DNA of 64,000 nucleotides, from positions 202,316,773 through 202,380,772 of the forward strand of contig NC_057810.1 of assembly GCF_018294505.1 (NCBI RefSeq), written 5' to 3'. Under the pieces are notes generated by a model. That model was given only the letters and a program-made list of their open reading frames with translations. It ran no database searches and was not told the DNA's origin. The position numbers were made by a program, and so were the translations under genes. Source of the DNA: Triticum aestivum. Its lineage: Eukaryota > Streptophyta > Magnoliopsida > Poales > Poaceae. Shown in pieces: positions 45,621-58,955 of this stretch; position 1 is the stretch's first letter, and every line of letters begins with the position of its first letter.

Positions 45621-47647
45621 TGAGCGGACTACCTTTTTCTCCATAAAAATCATTTTATATTCTATGTACGTGCCATTGAGCTCTATAACTTTATTTAAAA
45701 ATAACGCGACAATGTGTCATGTCGAACTTTGTTTCGTGCACGCGTGGTACACGACCTCCCTAGGTAAACAACCACTACAGGTGTTCAAATTAGCACGTGG
45801 GCTGCCATTTCGTAAAGAAATGAGCTCCACCGTGTACCCGTGTGGGTGTGGCTGGGCACGAAGCATGAGTACATGCACGGTGCACCTATTCTCTTCTTGT
45901 ATACGTACACCACCTATGTGGGGTTGTGTGAGAGAGATACAAACCTAGAGAGATATAGTGTGTGGGTTCTTGAGAGTTTTGGGGGGGGGTCAATAAAAAA
46001 TGTAACATATGCAATGTGTGTGAAATAGAGTCCTGGATATAACATATATATATATATAGAGGGGGCGATCCACGAGAAGAGAGTGGAGGTATCATCGGAT
46101 TGAGGTGTCCATAGAATCGAAGAGAGGGATGATGTGTGTGTGTGCGCGCACGATCGATAAAGAGTGCCAGCGAATTTGTGTGTGCCAACGTCAAAGATAT
46201 AGAGTGGCTGGACTACTGGAACGTGAGAGGGGACATGTGCAGTTTGTCTCTATGGCATGGATACGTACCTGCAGCGCTCGACTATCGGTGTGTGCTGGGG
46301 GAAGAGGGAGTCCCTATTAACTATAGAGGTACAATGGCTGGTATATGTGTGGAGGAGGAGAGAGGCCTACCTCATGTATTGAGGAGATCGATCTGCCTCA
46401 TGTATTAAGGGAGATCGATTGGCATCCATGCATATGTGCAGGAGAGGAATAATGTTGGGAGAGAGACAAAGCTACAGTGTTGGAGGAGGTGGTAGTGGAG
46501 TTGTGTTCTAACGAATGGTGGGATAGGCTTGCTAGACAAACGGAGGGCACGCCCGCAATCTCAATAAGAGAGGAGATGGCTGCTTGTTATCTGTGCACGT
46601 GCGTGTGAGAGACGGGTCAGGAGGCATGCACGAATGATGAAGGGGGACGATGTGGCTGTGGTAAGTAGACGTAACTACATAGGAATATCAATCACCCTTT
46701 GTTAGAGAAAGGAGAGACATAACTTGTGAGGTACGTCGATCGATGGGGGGGGTACTTAAAGTCGATCTAGGTATATGTTGGGAGATTGATCGGTATACAT
46801 GCATGTGTGTGTTAGAAGCAAATGAGGCACGAGGAGAAGGATAGAGAGAGAGAGGGATGCATGTAGGAGGTGGTACGAGAGGCATACTATATCGAGGGGG
46901 AAGGAGCGTGCGAGTACGAGAACGATGAAAAGAGTGGTAGGAGTGAGGCATGGATGGTGACAAGAGAAGAGGGGAAGGTTGTGTTTGTGCTAGGCACACC
47001 TAGCTAGAGAGGCATGTCGATCGATGTGTGCCGTAAAGGAGCTGGGGGGCCTACACACACCGTGGGTGAACGACCTAAAGTGAAAAGTAGAATTTGCGCG
47101 ATGGAGATAGAGAATGCTGAGGGAGGGTGAGAGGGATGCGGGCGTGTGCAAGCACAAGAGAAAGTTAGCGCTAGCTACAAATATAAGAGGGTTGTGTGGG
47201 TGTAAAAGACGAATATAGATCATATATACTTCATTATAAAACGCGAATTCGGATATTTGAAGAATTTATCATAGTGTTTTAAACCGACGCATGTGTGAAT
47301 ATATATAATGGTGATACACATGGTGTGGTTATGAACATGTTATACTACATTTAATATATTTTATCTCTACTCTTGTAAAAAACGGAGTTGTTGATGATGG
47401 TGTGCCTGCCATCCTGCATTATAGGCCGTCCGATTTATCTCTGGCGGATAGCAAGGAAACTATGATGGTTGAAGTTGGCAACAATCATGATTGTAGATTC
47501 TTATTGAAATAGAGAAACGAATTCAAATTTAGTTCGAATTGCAGCGGTAGTATAGACATTTGGAATGCACTAAAATGTTGGTATGAGTAGGTTACATGCA
47601 TTATACAGCAAGCGAAAAAATTTAATCGGACATAACATGGATTCATA
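45621..47647. other. Gene-free, purine-rich block (about 46050-47200)
   Basis: The plus strand is strongly G/A-rich with scattered GTGTGTGTG, GCATGCATG and TCGATCGAT motifs; (AT)n at 46044-46058. No protein homology in either strand; the minus-strand frames are low-complexity Ser/His/Pro. 47225-47640 is AT-rich. It may be an old DNA transposon; nothing diagnostic was seen. Confidence 0.45.
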
Positions 47648-47884
47648 CTCCTTCCTTCCATCTATATAGGGCGTAATGAGATTTTTAAGACCGCCTTTGA
47701 CTATTGACAAGATTAATAGTACATGACATGCACAATGTGAAAATTATATCATTGAAACAACCTTTCACAGACAAATTTAACGGTGTGCTTTGTGTAAGTT
47801 GCATGTCATATATCATTGCTCTAATATTTGGTCAAAGTTAGCATCAAAAAACGCATTAGGCCCTATATAGATGGAAGGATGGAG
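47648..47884. mobile_element. Stowaway-like MITE, 237 bp
   Basis: TA at 47646-47647 and 47885-47886. Terminal inverted repeats CTCCTTCCTTCCATCTATATAGG and the complement of CCTATATAGATGGAAGGATGGAG. Confidence 0.85.
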
Positions 47885-48285
47885 TAGCTTTGAATAGCAT
47901 TTGTATAGTAAAACGGGCAAGACTCTCTCTTTGTGTGGTGTGAATAGTTTTATTTTTTTCGGTTTCTTTTTGGTTGAGGGAAGTGCGAATTGATTTGGTA
48001 CGTACAAGTACAATATTACTACATGTTACGTTAGGCTTGTCCCTAAAATTCAACCCGCGTCTTGTTATATCCCCAAAATTCAGATATCGTGCTCTCAAAA
48101 CTGGCGCCTTCAGAACCCACGCCTTGCTATCCCGAAATAACAACGCACGCGAAAACTCCCTCCAGCTGCCAAATCCCGACACGCGAAATCCCCCTTCTAA
48201 CCCTGAGCCGAAAGGGCCGCTAGTTCAAATCGGTGGGGGGTACTTTTGTAACACACCCTACATTTTGGACAATCGCGTCCCTAAG

Positions 48286-48670
48286 TCATGCTTCACCCCC
48301 TCCCATCGCCCCCTCCCATCGCCCCCTTTTCTCCATTCGAAATCCCAGGCCGCCATAACCTCTCTGCTCCAACCACGAAACCCCACCCTCCTCCGTCCGC
48401 CACGTCACCTCTGCCAAGCCGGAGCCTCTTCCCCGACGATGTCGTCCACCGCAACAGCTCGATATCCCTCGTCCACCTCCCCAGATGAGGATCCGTCGTC
48501 CATCTTGCCGTCCTTCCGGTTCAGCCGCCCCATCCTCCACCTCCAAGGAGCTGCTCCAACGATCACCTCGTCTATCACGGCTGCTCCATCCCCACAGCAC
48601 CGCCTTAACCTGCTCCACCGGAACCACAACATCCTCACCGACTCCTCGTACGAATCTGAGGCCTACTCGG
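48286..48670 (+). pseudogene. GC-rich 5' gene fragment cut by Copia insertion
   Basis: From ATG at 48439 a frame of 77 codons (MSSTATARYPSSTSPDEDPS, later DSSYESEAYS) runs directly into the Copia LTR at 48671. The C-rich leader from about 48286 and Ser/Pro-rich N-terminus look like a grass gene's first exon. No domain is recognised. It may be a host gene disrupted by the retrotransposon or a fragment carried by another transposon. The stretch 47887-48285 holds an AT-to-GC transition and no other signal. Confidence 0.4.
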
Positions 48671-50393
48671 TGTTGGGGAACATAGTAATTTTAAAAATTT
48701 CCTACACACATGCAAGATCATGGTGATGCATAGCAACAAGAGGGGAGAGTGTAATCTACATACCCTTGTAGACCGAAAGCGGAAGCGTTAGAACAACGCG
48801 GTTGATGTAGTCGTACGTCTTCACGGCCCGACCGATCAAGCACCCAAACTACGGCACCTCCGAGTTCTAGCACACGTTCAGCTTGATGACGTCCCTCGAA
48901 CTCCGATCCAGCTGACTGTCGAGGGAGAGTTCGGTCAGCACGACGGCGTGGTGACGATCTTGATGTTCTACCGTCGCAGGGCTTCGCCTAAGCACCGGTA
49001 CAATATTATCGAGGAGGACTACGATGGAGGGGGGCACCGCACACGGCTAATAGATCTCAAGGATCAATTGTTGTTTTGTCTTTGGGGTGCCCCCCTGCCC
49101 CCATATATATAGGAGCAAGGGGAGAGGTGGTCGGCCTATGGAGGAGGCGCACCAAGGGGGGAGTCCTACTCCCACCGGGAGTAGGACTCCTCCTTTCATT
49201 GTTGGAGAAGGAAAGAGGAGGAGAGGGAGAAGGAAAAGTGGGCTGCTCCTCTTGTCCAATTCAGACCAGAGGGGGGGCGCAGGCCTCCTTCCTTTTGGCC
49301 TCTCTCCTCTATTCCCGTATGGCCCAATAAGGCCCATATACTCCCCGGCGAATTCCCGTAACTCTCCGGTACTCCGAAAAATACCCGAATCACTCGGAAC
49401 CTTTCCGAAGTCCAAATATAGTTGTCCAATATATCGATCTTTACATCTCGACCATTTCGAGACTCCTCGTCATGTCCCCGATCTCATCCGGGACTCAGAA
49501 CTCCTTCAGGACATCAAAACTCATAAACTCATAATATAACTGTCGTCGAAACCTTAAGCGTGCAGACCCTACGGGTTCGAGAACAATGTTGACATGACCT
49601 AGAACTATTCTCGGTCAATAACCAATAGCAGAACCTGGATGCTCATATTGGCTCCCACATATTCTACGAAGATCTTTATCGGTCAAACCGCATAACAACA
49701 TAAGTTGTTCCCTTTGTCATCGGTATGTTACTTGCCCAAGATTCGATCGTCGGTATCCAATACCTAGTTCAATCTCGTTACCGGCAAGTCTCTTTACTCG
49801 TTCCGTAATACATCGTCTCGCAACTAACTCATTAGTTGCATTGCTTGCAAGGCTTATGTGATGTGCATTGCCGAGAGGGCCCAGAGATACCTGTCCGACA
49901 TTCGGGGTGACAAATCCTAATCTCGAAATACGCCAACCCAACAAGTACCTTTGGGGACACCTGTAGAGCACCTTTATAATCACCCAGTTACGTTGTGACG
50001 TTTGGTAGCACATAAAGTGTTCTTCTGGTAAACGGGAGTTGCATAATCTCATAGTCATACGAACATGTATAAGTCATGAAGAAAGCAATAGCAACATACT
50101 AAACGATTGGGTGCTAAGCTAACGGAATGGGTCATGTCAATCAGATCATTCAACTAATGATGTGATCCCGCTAAACAAATAACAACTCTTTTGTCTATGG
50201 TTAGGAAACATAACCATCTTTGATAAACAAGATAGTCAAGTAGAGGCATACTAGTGACACTCTGTTTGTCTATATATTCACACATGTATTATGTTTCCGG
50301 TTAATACAATTCTAGCATGAATAATAAACATTTATCATGATGTAAGGAAAAAAATAATAACTTTATTATTGCCTCTAGGGCATATTTCCTTCA
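48671..50393 (-). repeat. 3' LTR of second Copia
   Basis: 1723 bp; left end TGTTGGGGAACATAGTAA, right end the complement of TGAAGGAAATATGCCC. Minus-strand TATA box ATATATATAG at 49103-49112. Left flank CTCGG. Confidence 0.88.
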
Positions 50394-53300
50394 GTCTCCC
50401 ACTTGCACTAGAGTCAATAATCTAGTTCACATCATCATGTGATTTAACACCAATATTCACATCTGTATGTGATTAATACCCATAGTTCACATCGTCATGT
50501 GATCAACACCCAAAGGGTTTACTAGAGTCAATAATCTAGTTCACATCGCTATGTGATTAACACCCAAAGAGTACTAAGGTATGATCATGTTTTGCTTGTG
50601 AGAGAAGTTTAGTCAACGGGTCTATCATATTACAGAGTCGTGTGTATTTTGCAAATATTCTATGTCTACAATGCTTTGCACGGAGCTACTCTAGCTAATT
50701 GCTCCTACTTTCTATATGTATCCAGATTGAGACTTAGAGTCATCTGGATCGGTGTAAAAGCTTGCATCGATGTAACTCTGAACTCTTTTATCACCTCCAT
50801 AATCGAGAAACATATCCTTATTCTACTAAGGATAATTTTGACCAATGTCCAGTGATCTACTCCTAGATCACTATTGTACTCCCTTGCCAAACCAGGGCAG
50901 AGTATACAATAGGTCTAGTCCATAGCATGGCATACTTTTATAGAACCTATGACTGATGCATAGGGAATGACTTTCATTCTCTTTCTATTTTCTGCCGTGG
51001 TCGGGTCTTGAGTCTTACTCAATTTCACACCTTTGCAACACAGGCAAGAACTCTTTCTTTGACTGTTCCATTTTGAACTATTTCAAAATCTTGACAAGGT
51101 ATGTACTTATTAAAAAACTTATCAAGCGTCTTGATCTATCTCAATAGATCTTGATGCTCAATATGTAAGCAGCTTCACCGAGGTCTTTCATTGAAAAACC
51201 TTTTATTCAAGTATCCTTTTATGCTATCCAGAAATTCTATATCATTTCCAATCAACAATATGTCTTGCACATATAATATCAGAAATGCTACAGAGCTCCC
51301 ACTCACTTTCTTGTAAATACAAGCCTTTCCAAAAGTCTGTATAAAACCATATTCTTTGATCAACTCATCAAAGCGTATATTCCAACTCCGAGATGCTTGC
51401 ACCAGTCCATTGATGGATCATTGGAGCTTGCACATTTTGTTAGTACCTTTAGGATTAACAAAGCCTTCTGGTTGCATCATATACAACTCTTCTTTAATAA
51501 ATCCATTAAGGAATGCAGTTTTGACATTCATTTGCCAGATTTCATAAAATGTGGCAATTGCTAACATGATTTAGACAGACTTAAGCTTCGATACGAGTGA
51601 GAAAATCTCATCGTATTCAACACCTTGAACTTGTTGAAAACCTTTCGCAACAAGTCAAGCTTAGTAGATAGTAACACTACTATCAGTGTCTGTCTTCCTC
51701 TTGAAGATCCATTTATTTAACATGGCTTGCTGATCATCGAGCAAGTCAATCAAAGTCCATACATTGTTCTCATACATGGATCATATCTCGGATTTTATGG
51801 CCTCAAGCCATTTCACGGAATCTGGGCTCATCATCGCTTCCTCATAGTTCGTAGGTTCATCATGGTCTAGTAACATGACTTCCAGAACATGATTACCGTA
51901 CCACTCTGGTGCGGATCTTACTCTGGTAGACCTACGAGGTTCAGTAGAAACTTGATCTGAATTTTCATGATCAATATCATTAACTTCCTCACTAATTGGT
52001 GTAGGAATCATTGGAACTGATTTCTGTGATGAACTACTTTCCAATAAGGGAGAAGGTACAATTACCTCATCAAGTTCTACTTTCCTCCCACTCACTTCTT
52101 TCGAGAGAAACTTCTTCTCTAGAAAGGATCCATCTTAGCAACGAATAACTTGCCTCCGGATCTGTGATAGAAGGTGTACCCAATAGTTACCTTTGGGTAT
52201 TCTATGAAGACGCACTTCTTCGATTTGGGTTCGAGCTTATCAGGTTGAAACTTTTCACATAAGCATCGCAGCCCCAAACTTTAAGAAACGACAACTTTGG
52301 TTTCTCGCCAAACCACAGTTCATAAGGCGTCGTCTCAATGGATTTTGATGGTGCCCTCTTTTAAAGTGAATGCAACTGTCTCTAATGCATAACCCCAAAA
52401 CGATAGTGGTAAATTGGTAAGATACATCATAGATCGCACTATATCCAATAAAGTACTGTTATGACGTTCGGACACACCATTAAGCTGTGGTGTTCCAGGT
52501 GACATGAGTTTGTGAAACTATTCCACACTGTTTTAATTGAAGACCAAACTCATAACTCAAATATTTGTCTCCGCGATCAAATTGCAGAAACTTTATTTTC
52601 TTGTTACGATCATTGTCCACTTCACTCTGAAATTCTTTGAACTTTCCAAATATTTCAGACTTGTGCTTCATTAAGTAGATATACTAATATCTACTCAATT
52701 CATCTTGTGAAGGTCAGAAAATAACGATACACGCCATGAGCATCAACACTCATTGGACCGTATACATTGGTATGTATTATTTCCATCAAGTCACTAGCTC
52801 GTTCCATTGTTCCGGAGAACGGAGTTTTAGTCATCTTGCCCATAAGGCACGGTCCACAAGCATCAAATGATTCATAACCAAGTGATTCCAAAAATCCATC
52901 TTTATGGAGTTTCTTCATGCACTTTACACCGATATGACCCAAACGGTAGTGCCACAAATAAGTTGCACTATCATTATCAACTTTGCATCTTTTGGCATCA
53001 ATATTATGATTATGTGTATCACTACGATCGAGATCCAACAAACTATTTTCATTGGGTGTATGACCATCGAAGGCTTTATTCATGTAAACAGAATAACAAT
53101 TATTCTTTGACTTTAAATGAATAACCGTATTGCAATAAACATGATCAAATCATATTCATGCTCAACGCAAACTCCAAATAACATTTATTTAGGTTTTAAC
53201 ACTAATCCCGAAAGTATAGGGAGAGTGTGATGATGATCATATCAATCTTGGAACTACTTCCAACACACATCGTCACTTCACCCTCAACTAGTCTCTGTTT

Positions 53301-54240
53301 TATTCTGTAACTCCTGTTTCGAGTTACTAATATTTAGCAACCGAACAAGTATCAAATACTCAGGGGCTACTATAAACACTAGTAAAGTACACATCAATAA
53401 CATGTATATCAAATATACCCTTGTTCACTTTGCCATCCTTCTTATCCACCAAATATTCAAGGCATTTCCGCTTCCAGCGATCATTTCCTTTGCAGTGTAA
53501 GCACTCAGTTTCAGGCTTTGGTCCAGCTTTGGGCTTCTTCGCCGGAGTGTCAACTTGCTTGTCATTCTACTTGAAGTTCCCCTTTCTTTCCCTTTGCCCT
53601 TTTCTTGAAACTTGTGATCTTGTCAACCATCAACACTTGATGCTCTTTCTTGATTTCTACCTTCGTTGATTTCAACATCACGAAGAGCTCGGGAATCATT
53701 TTCGTCATCCCTTGCATACTATAGTTCATCACAAAGTTCTACTAACTTGGTGATGGTGACTAGAGAATTCTGTCAATCACTATCTTATCTGGAAGATTAA
53801 CTCCCACTTGATTCAAGCGATTGTAGTACCCAGACAATCTGAGCACATGCTCACTAGTTGAGCGATTCTCCTCCATCTTTTAGCTATAGAACTTGTTGGA
53901 GACTTCATATCTCTCAACTCGGGGATTTGCTTGAAATATTAACTTCAACTCCTGGAACATCTCATATGGTCCATGACGTTCAAAACGTCTTTGAAGTCCC
54001 GATTCTAAGCCGTTAAGCATGGTGCACTAAACTATCAAGTAGTCATCATATTTAGCTAGCCAAACGTTCATAATGTCTGCATTTGCTCCTGCAATACGTT
54101 TGTCACCTAGCGGTGCATCAAGGACATAATTCTTCTACGCAGCAATGAGGATAAACCTCAGATCATGGATCCAATCTGCATCATTGCTACTAACATCTTT
54201 CAACACAATTTTCTCTAGGAACATATCAAAATAAACATAT
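50394..54240 (-). pseudogene. Polyprotein remnants of second Copia
   Basis: RT fragment 51402-51175 has SGSSVAFLILY followed by VQD, so the catalytic YADD has become YVQD. An integrase fragment 53083-52700 retains LWHYRLGHIG and CGPCLMGK. A linker fragment lies at 52095-51781 (GRKVELDEVIVPSP, STRVRSAPEW). Many frameshifts and stops separate them. Near 50395-50580 a short block (CACATCGTCATGTGATTAACACCC) is repeated about four times beside the LTR. Confidence 0.8.
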
Positions 54241-56809
54241 GAAAGCAAAAACATAGGGAAGCAACAATGCGAGCTATTGATCTACAACATAATTTGCAAA
54301 ATACTACCAGGACTAAGTTCATGATAAATTAAAGTTCAACTAATCATATTACTTAAGAACTCCCACTTAGATAGACATCCCTCTAATCCTTTAAGTGATT
54401 ACGTGATCCATATCAACTACACCATGTCCGATCGTCACGTGAGATGGAGTAGTTTCAACAACATCAATATGTTGATCATATCTACTATATGATTCACGCT
54501 CGACCTTTTGGTCTCCATGTTCCGAGGCCATATCTGTTATATGCTAGGCTTGTCAAGTTTAACCTGAGTATTCCGCGTGCGCAACTGTTTTGCACCCGTT
54601 GTATTTGAACGTAGAGCCTATCACACCCGATCATCACGTGGTGTCTCAGCACGAAGAACTTTCACAACGGTGCATACTCAGGGAGAACACTTCTTGATAA
54701 TTAGTGAGAGATCATCTTATAATGCTACCGTCAAACAAAACAGAATAAGATGTATAAAAGATAAACATCATATGCAATCAAAATAAGTGATATGATATGG
54801 CCATCATCATCTTGTGCTTGTGATCTCCATCTCCAAAGTACTGTCATGATCTCTATCGTTACCGGCACGACACCATGATCTTCATCATCTTGATCTATAT
54901 CAATGTGTCGTCACATGGTCGTCTCGCCAACTATTGCTCTTGCAACTATTGCTATTGTATAGCGATAAAGTAAAGCAATTATTTGGCACTTGCATCTTAT
55001 GCAACAAAGAGACAACCATAGGGCTTCTGCCAGTTGCCGATAACTTCAACAAAACATGATCATCTCATACAACAACTTATATCTCATCACGTCTTGACCA
55101 TATCACATCACAACATGCCCTGCAAAAACAAGTTAGACGTCCTCTACTTTGTTGTTGCAAGTTTTACGTGGCTGCTACGGGCTTAGCAAGAACCGTTCTT
55201 ACCTACGCATCAAAACCACAATGATAGTTTGTAAAGTTGGTGCTGTTTTAACCTTCGCAAGGACCGGGCGTAGCCACACTCGGTTCAACTAAAGTTGGAG
55301 AAATTGACACCCGCTAGTCACCTGTGTGCATAGCACGGCGGTAAAACCAGTCTCCCGTAAGCGTACGCGTAATGTCGGTCCGGGCCGCTTCATCCAACAA
55401 TACCGCCGAACCAAAGTATGACATGCTGTGTAACGCCCGGATAATCATGCTACAGTGATCTCACGTTAATGGTGACACGTCACCTCTGTCACTGTAATTA
55501 ATCTCGGGTTAATTCAAAGCCGTTTCAAATTTAAATCCTAAATAAGTCAAACGTCAAAAGTTTTCAAATATTAAAATAAAATGTTCGGGCCATGTCTAAT
55601 ATTGCATCGGTAATTATGGCGTAGTAAACACCTTTTTATAAGATGCCTAAATACTTTTAAATGAATTAAACAGAAAAGAGATAATAAAAGAAAATAAATA
55701 AAAGGAAAACAGAAAACTAAGACAAGATAAAAAGAAAAAGATAAGGAGAGAAGGCCACCCCCCCCCCACTGGGCCAGACGGCCCAGCCGGCCAGGCCCCC
55801 AACCGGCCCAACTGGGCAAAGGCCCAGCCGGCCACCCCCATTCCCCATATCCCCCCGCCACCCAAACCCTAACCCCACCCCGTCACCCACTCCCCCACTC
55901 GCCCCCTCCCCCCAGTCGCTCTTCCCCCTCCTCTCGCCTCCCAATCCGATCTGGATCAGGGACGAACTGCCCCCCCCCCTGCGACGCCAACGCCCCACTT
56001 CCCCATCGCCTCGACCCCGACGCCGCGCCCCATCGCTCGTTGTCGTCCGAAGCCCGCGCCGCCGCCTGGACCTCGCCGCCTCGACCCACACCCCACCTCG
56101 CCGGATCCGCGACGCCAGACGGCCGCCTCCCCGCCCTCCTCCTCATCGGTCGCCCCCGACCGTCTCCGAGCACGCCTCAGAGACCCTGCGCCCCCCCCCC
56201 CCCCGTGAGCTCTTCCCCCCCCCCCCCCCCGTGGATCCCCTCTCTCCCCTCGTCCCCCTCCCGAGCGCCACCACCGCCCCCCCCCCCCGTCGCCGGCTCC
56301 GGCCGCCCCCTGCCCCCGCCACCGAGCACGCGGACGTGCTCCACGGCCTCCCTCTCCTCTTCTCCCCTCTCTGTTGCACGTCACCGTGCCCGCACCCCGT
56401 TCGCCCCCGCTCGACCCAGCGCGCGCCCACGCGCTCCCGTGCGCCTCCGCGCGCGCGACCTGCGCGATCCAGCCGTAGCCACGACGCCCGTCGCCCCTGC
56501 TGCCGACTCCCACCGCCGTCTCTGCCCTGCGGCTCCTGGCCGCGTCCGCTCGGGGCACCGTCGTCGTCCGACGCCTCATCCCACTCCCGCTACGTCAGCC
56601 GTCCACTGCGGCGATCCTCTCAGCCAACCGCGCCGCCCTACTCCGGTCGTCGGAGCCAGGCCGCACGCCCGCTGCCCCGCGGCGCCTCGTCGGGCTGGCG
56701 CTCGTCGCCCGACCCACCCGGCGCCCGTAACCGTGCGCCCGCTAAGGCACTTAGGCCAATGACATGTGGGGTCCCACACCCCAGCCCCAGAACGTTTTGT
56801 TAAAAAAAA

Positions 56810-57190
56810 TAGGAGAATTAAAAATAAAATTAATAAATAAAAATAAAAATGATTAATAAAATTAATTATTAATTAATTAATTAACTAATGGATTAATTAA
56901 GTTAATTAATCCGGTTTAATTAATTTAATTAACTAGTTAAGTTTAATTAAACTGTAATTAGATTAACCTAAACCCTAATTAACCTAATTAGAGGATGACA
57001 GGTGGGTCCCCCCTGGACCCACATGTCAGGTTGACCAAGTCAACTATGTTGACTGCTGATGTCAGCATGACATCATGCTGATGTCATTAATCTATTTTCC
57101 GAATTAATTAAATAATTAAATAAATTCCAGAAATTAATAAAATCTTTAGAAAATCATATCTTTTAATCCGTAACACGGATTAAATTATTT
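56810..57190. repeat. AT-rich LTR segment with palindromes
   Basis: Repeated TTAATTAA/AATTAATT runs flank a small GC island with inverted repeats: GACAGGTGGGTCC/GGACCCACATGTC (56998-57029) and GATGTCAGCATGACATCATGCTGATGTC (57058-57085). Confidence 0.7.
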
Positions 57191-57470
57191 TCAACATGAA
57201 AGTTGCTCAGAACGACGAGACGAACCCGAATACATAGCCCGTTCGTCCACCACACACCCCTAACATATCAAACCCGCAACTTTTCCCCTCCGGTTCATCT
57301 GTTAGAAAACACGAAACACCGGGAATACTTTCCCGGATGTTTTCCCCCCTTCACCGGTATCACCTACTACCGTGTTAGGGCACACCAAACACCGCGTATT
57401 GCCTTGTTATATTTTGTGATGCTTTGTTTGCTCTGTATTCATTATTTCTTCCCCCTCTTCTCTCCGGTAG

Positions 57471-58955
57471 ACTACGAGACCGACGCTGCTGCTGACCAGT
57501 TCGACTACGGAGTTGACGACCCCTCTCTCTTGCCAGAGCAACCAGGCAAGCCCCCCCCCCTTGATCACCAGATATCGCCTATTCTCCTCTATACTGCTTG
57601 CATTAGAGTAGTGTAGCATGTTACTGCTTTCCGTTAATCCTATTCTGATGCATAGCCTGTCATTGCTGCTACAGTCATTGATACCTTACCCGCAATCCTA
57701 AATGCTTAGTATAGGATGCTAGTGTTCCATCAGTGGCCCTACACTCTGGTCCGTCTGCCATGCTATACTACTGGGCTGTGATCACTTCGGGAGGTGATCA
57801 CGGGCATATACTATATACTTTACCCTGTTACATTACCTGTGATATTGTTCGGAGTTGGGGGCTAAAAGGACAGGTGGCTCCATCCCGGTAGAGGTGGGCC
57901 TGGGTTCCCGACGGCCCCCGACTGTTACTTGGTGGCGGAGCGACAGGGCAGGTTGAGACCACCTAGGAGACAGGTGGGCCTGGCCCTGTTCGGCGTTCGC
58001 GGATACTTAACATGCTTAACGAGATCTTGGTATTTGATCTGAGTCTGGCTACGAGCCTATACGCACTAACCATCTACGTGGGAGTAGTTATGGGTATCCC
58101 GACGTCGTGGTATCAGCCGAAGCACTTCAGACGTCAGCGACCGAGCGGCGCGCGCCGGATTGGACTGGAACGCCACTAGGCTAGGTCTGCTTCCGGCCGC
58201 CCACGCAACGTGCAGGTGTGCTCAGGGCGATGGGCCCAGACCCCTGCGCGCTTAGGTTTAGACCGGCGTGCTGGCCTCTCTGTTTTGCCTAGGTGGGGCT
58301 GCGACGTGTTGATCTTTCGCGGCCGGGCATGACCCAGGAAAGTGTGTCCGGCCAAATGGGATCGAGCGTGTTGGGTTATGTGGTGCACCCCTGCAGGGAA
58401 GTTAATCTATTCGAATAGCCGTGATCTTCGGTAACAGGACGACTTGGAGTTGTACCTTGACCTTATGACAACTAGAACCGGATACTTAATAAAACACACC
58501 CTTCCAAGTTCCACAGACAACCCGGTGATCGCTTTTCTACAGGGCTACGAGGGGAGGATCGCCGGGTAGGATATGCTATGCGATGCTACTTGGAGATGCT
58601 GCTTGGAGGACTCCAACCTACCCTCTTCTGCCGGTTGCAAGACGAAGGTGACCAGAAGCGTAGTCTTGAATAAGACTAGCTATCCCCCTCTTATTCTGGC
58701 ATTCTGCAGTTCAGTCCACCGATATGGCCTCCTTACACATATACCCATGCATATGTAGTGTAGTTCCTTGCTTGCGAGTACTTTGGATGAGTACTCACGG
58801 TTGCTTTCTCCCCCCTTTTCCCCCTTTTCCTTTCTTTCTGGTTGTCGCAACCAGATGCTGGAGTCCAGGAGCCAGACGCCACCGTCGATGACGACCCCTA
58901 CTACACCGGAGGTGCCTACTACTACGTGCAGCCCGCTGACGACGACCAGGAGTAG
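57471..58955 (+). CDS. Spliced reading frame inside the LARD LTR (two exons, GC-AG intron)
   Basis: Exon 57471-57545 follows a pyrimidine tract and CCGGTAG; it reads YETDAAADQFDYGVDD and PSLLPEQP and ends CAACCAG|GCAAGC, a classic GC-type donor. The exon at 58855 follows CTTTCTTTCTGGTTGTCGCAACCAG and continues in the exact phase: a split GAT codon, then AGVQEPDATVDDDPYY and YVQPADDDQE, stop TAG at 58953-58955. Both pieces are acidic and Tyr-rich, with no stop between them after splicing. An upstream coding exon is required (57471 starts in phase 2) but was not located with confidence; the GC-rich block at 56040-56760 is a candidate. I recognise no domain. Confidence 0.5.

Larger units (their letters stand above)
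48671..55428 (-). mobile_element. Second Copia element (BARE/Angela/WIS lineage), strongly decayed, 5' LTR lost
   Basis: Same orientation and domain order as the first Copia. 3' LTR 48671-50393, pol remnants 51175-53100, gag remnants 53540-54240, and a long leader to 55428. The leader contains the lineage-typical GCGTACGCGTAATGTCGG block. It is cut by the LARD LTR at 55429 just short of where the primer site would be. Confidence 0.9.

Noticed and set aside
45886..47223. Ser/His/Pro-rich minus-strand frames
   Set aside because: Explained by the purine bias of the plus strand, which removes stop codons on the other strand.
55860..56760. Overlapping long frames of 190-240 codons on both strands
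   Set aside because: Low-complexity Pro/Arg/Gly-rich translations of a GC-rich, C-run-bearing LTR segment; open in several frames at once, so not evidence of a gene by themselves.
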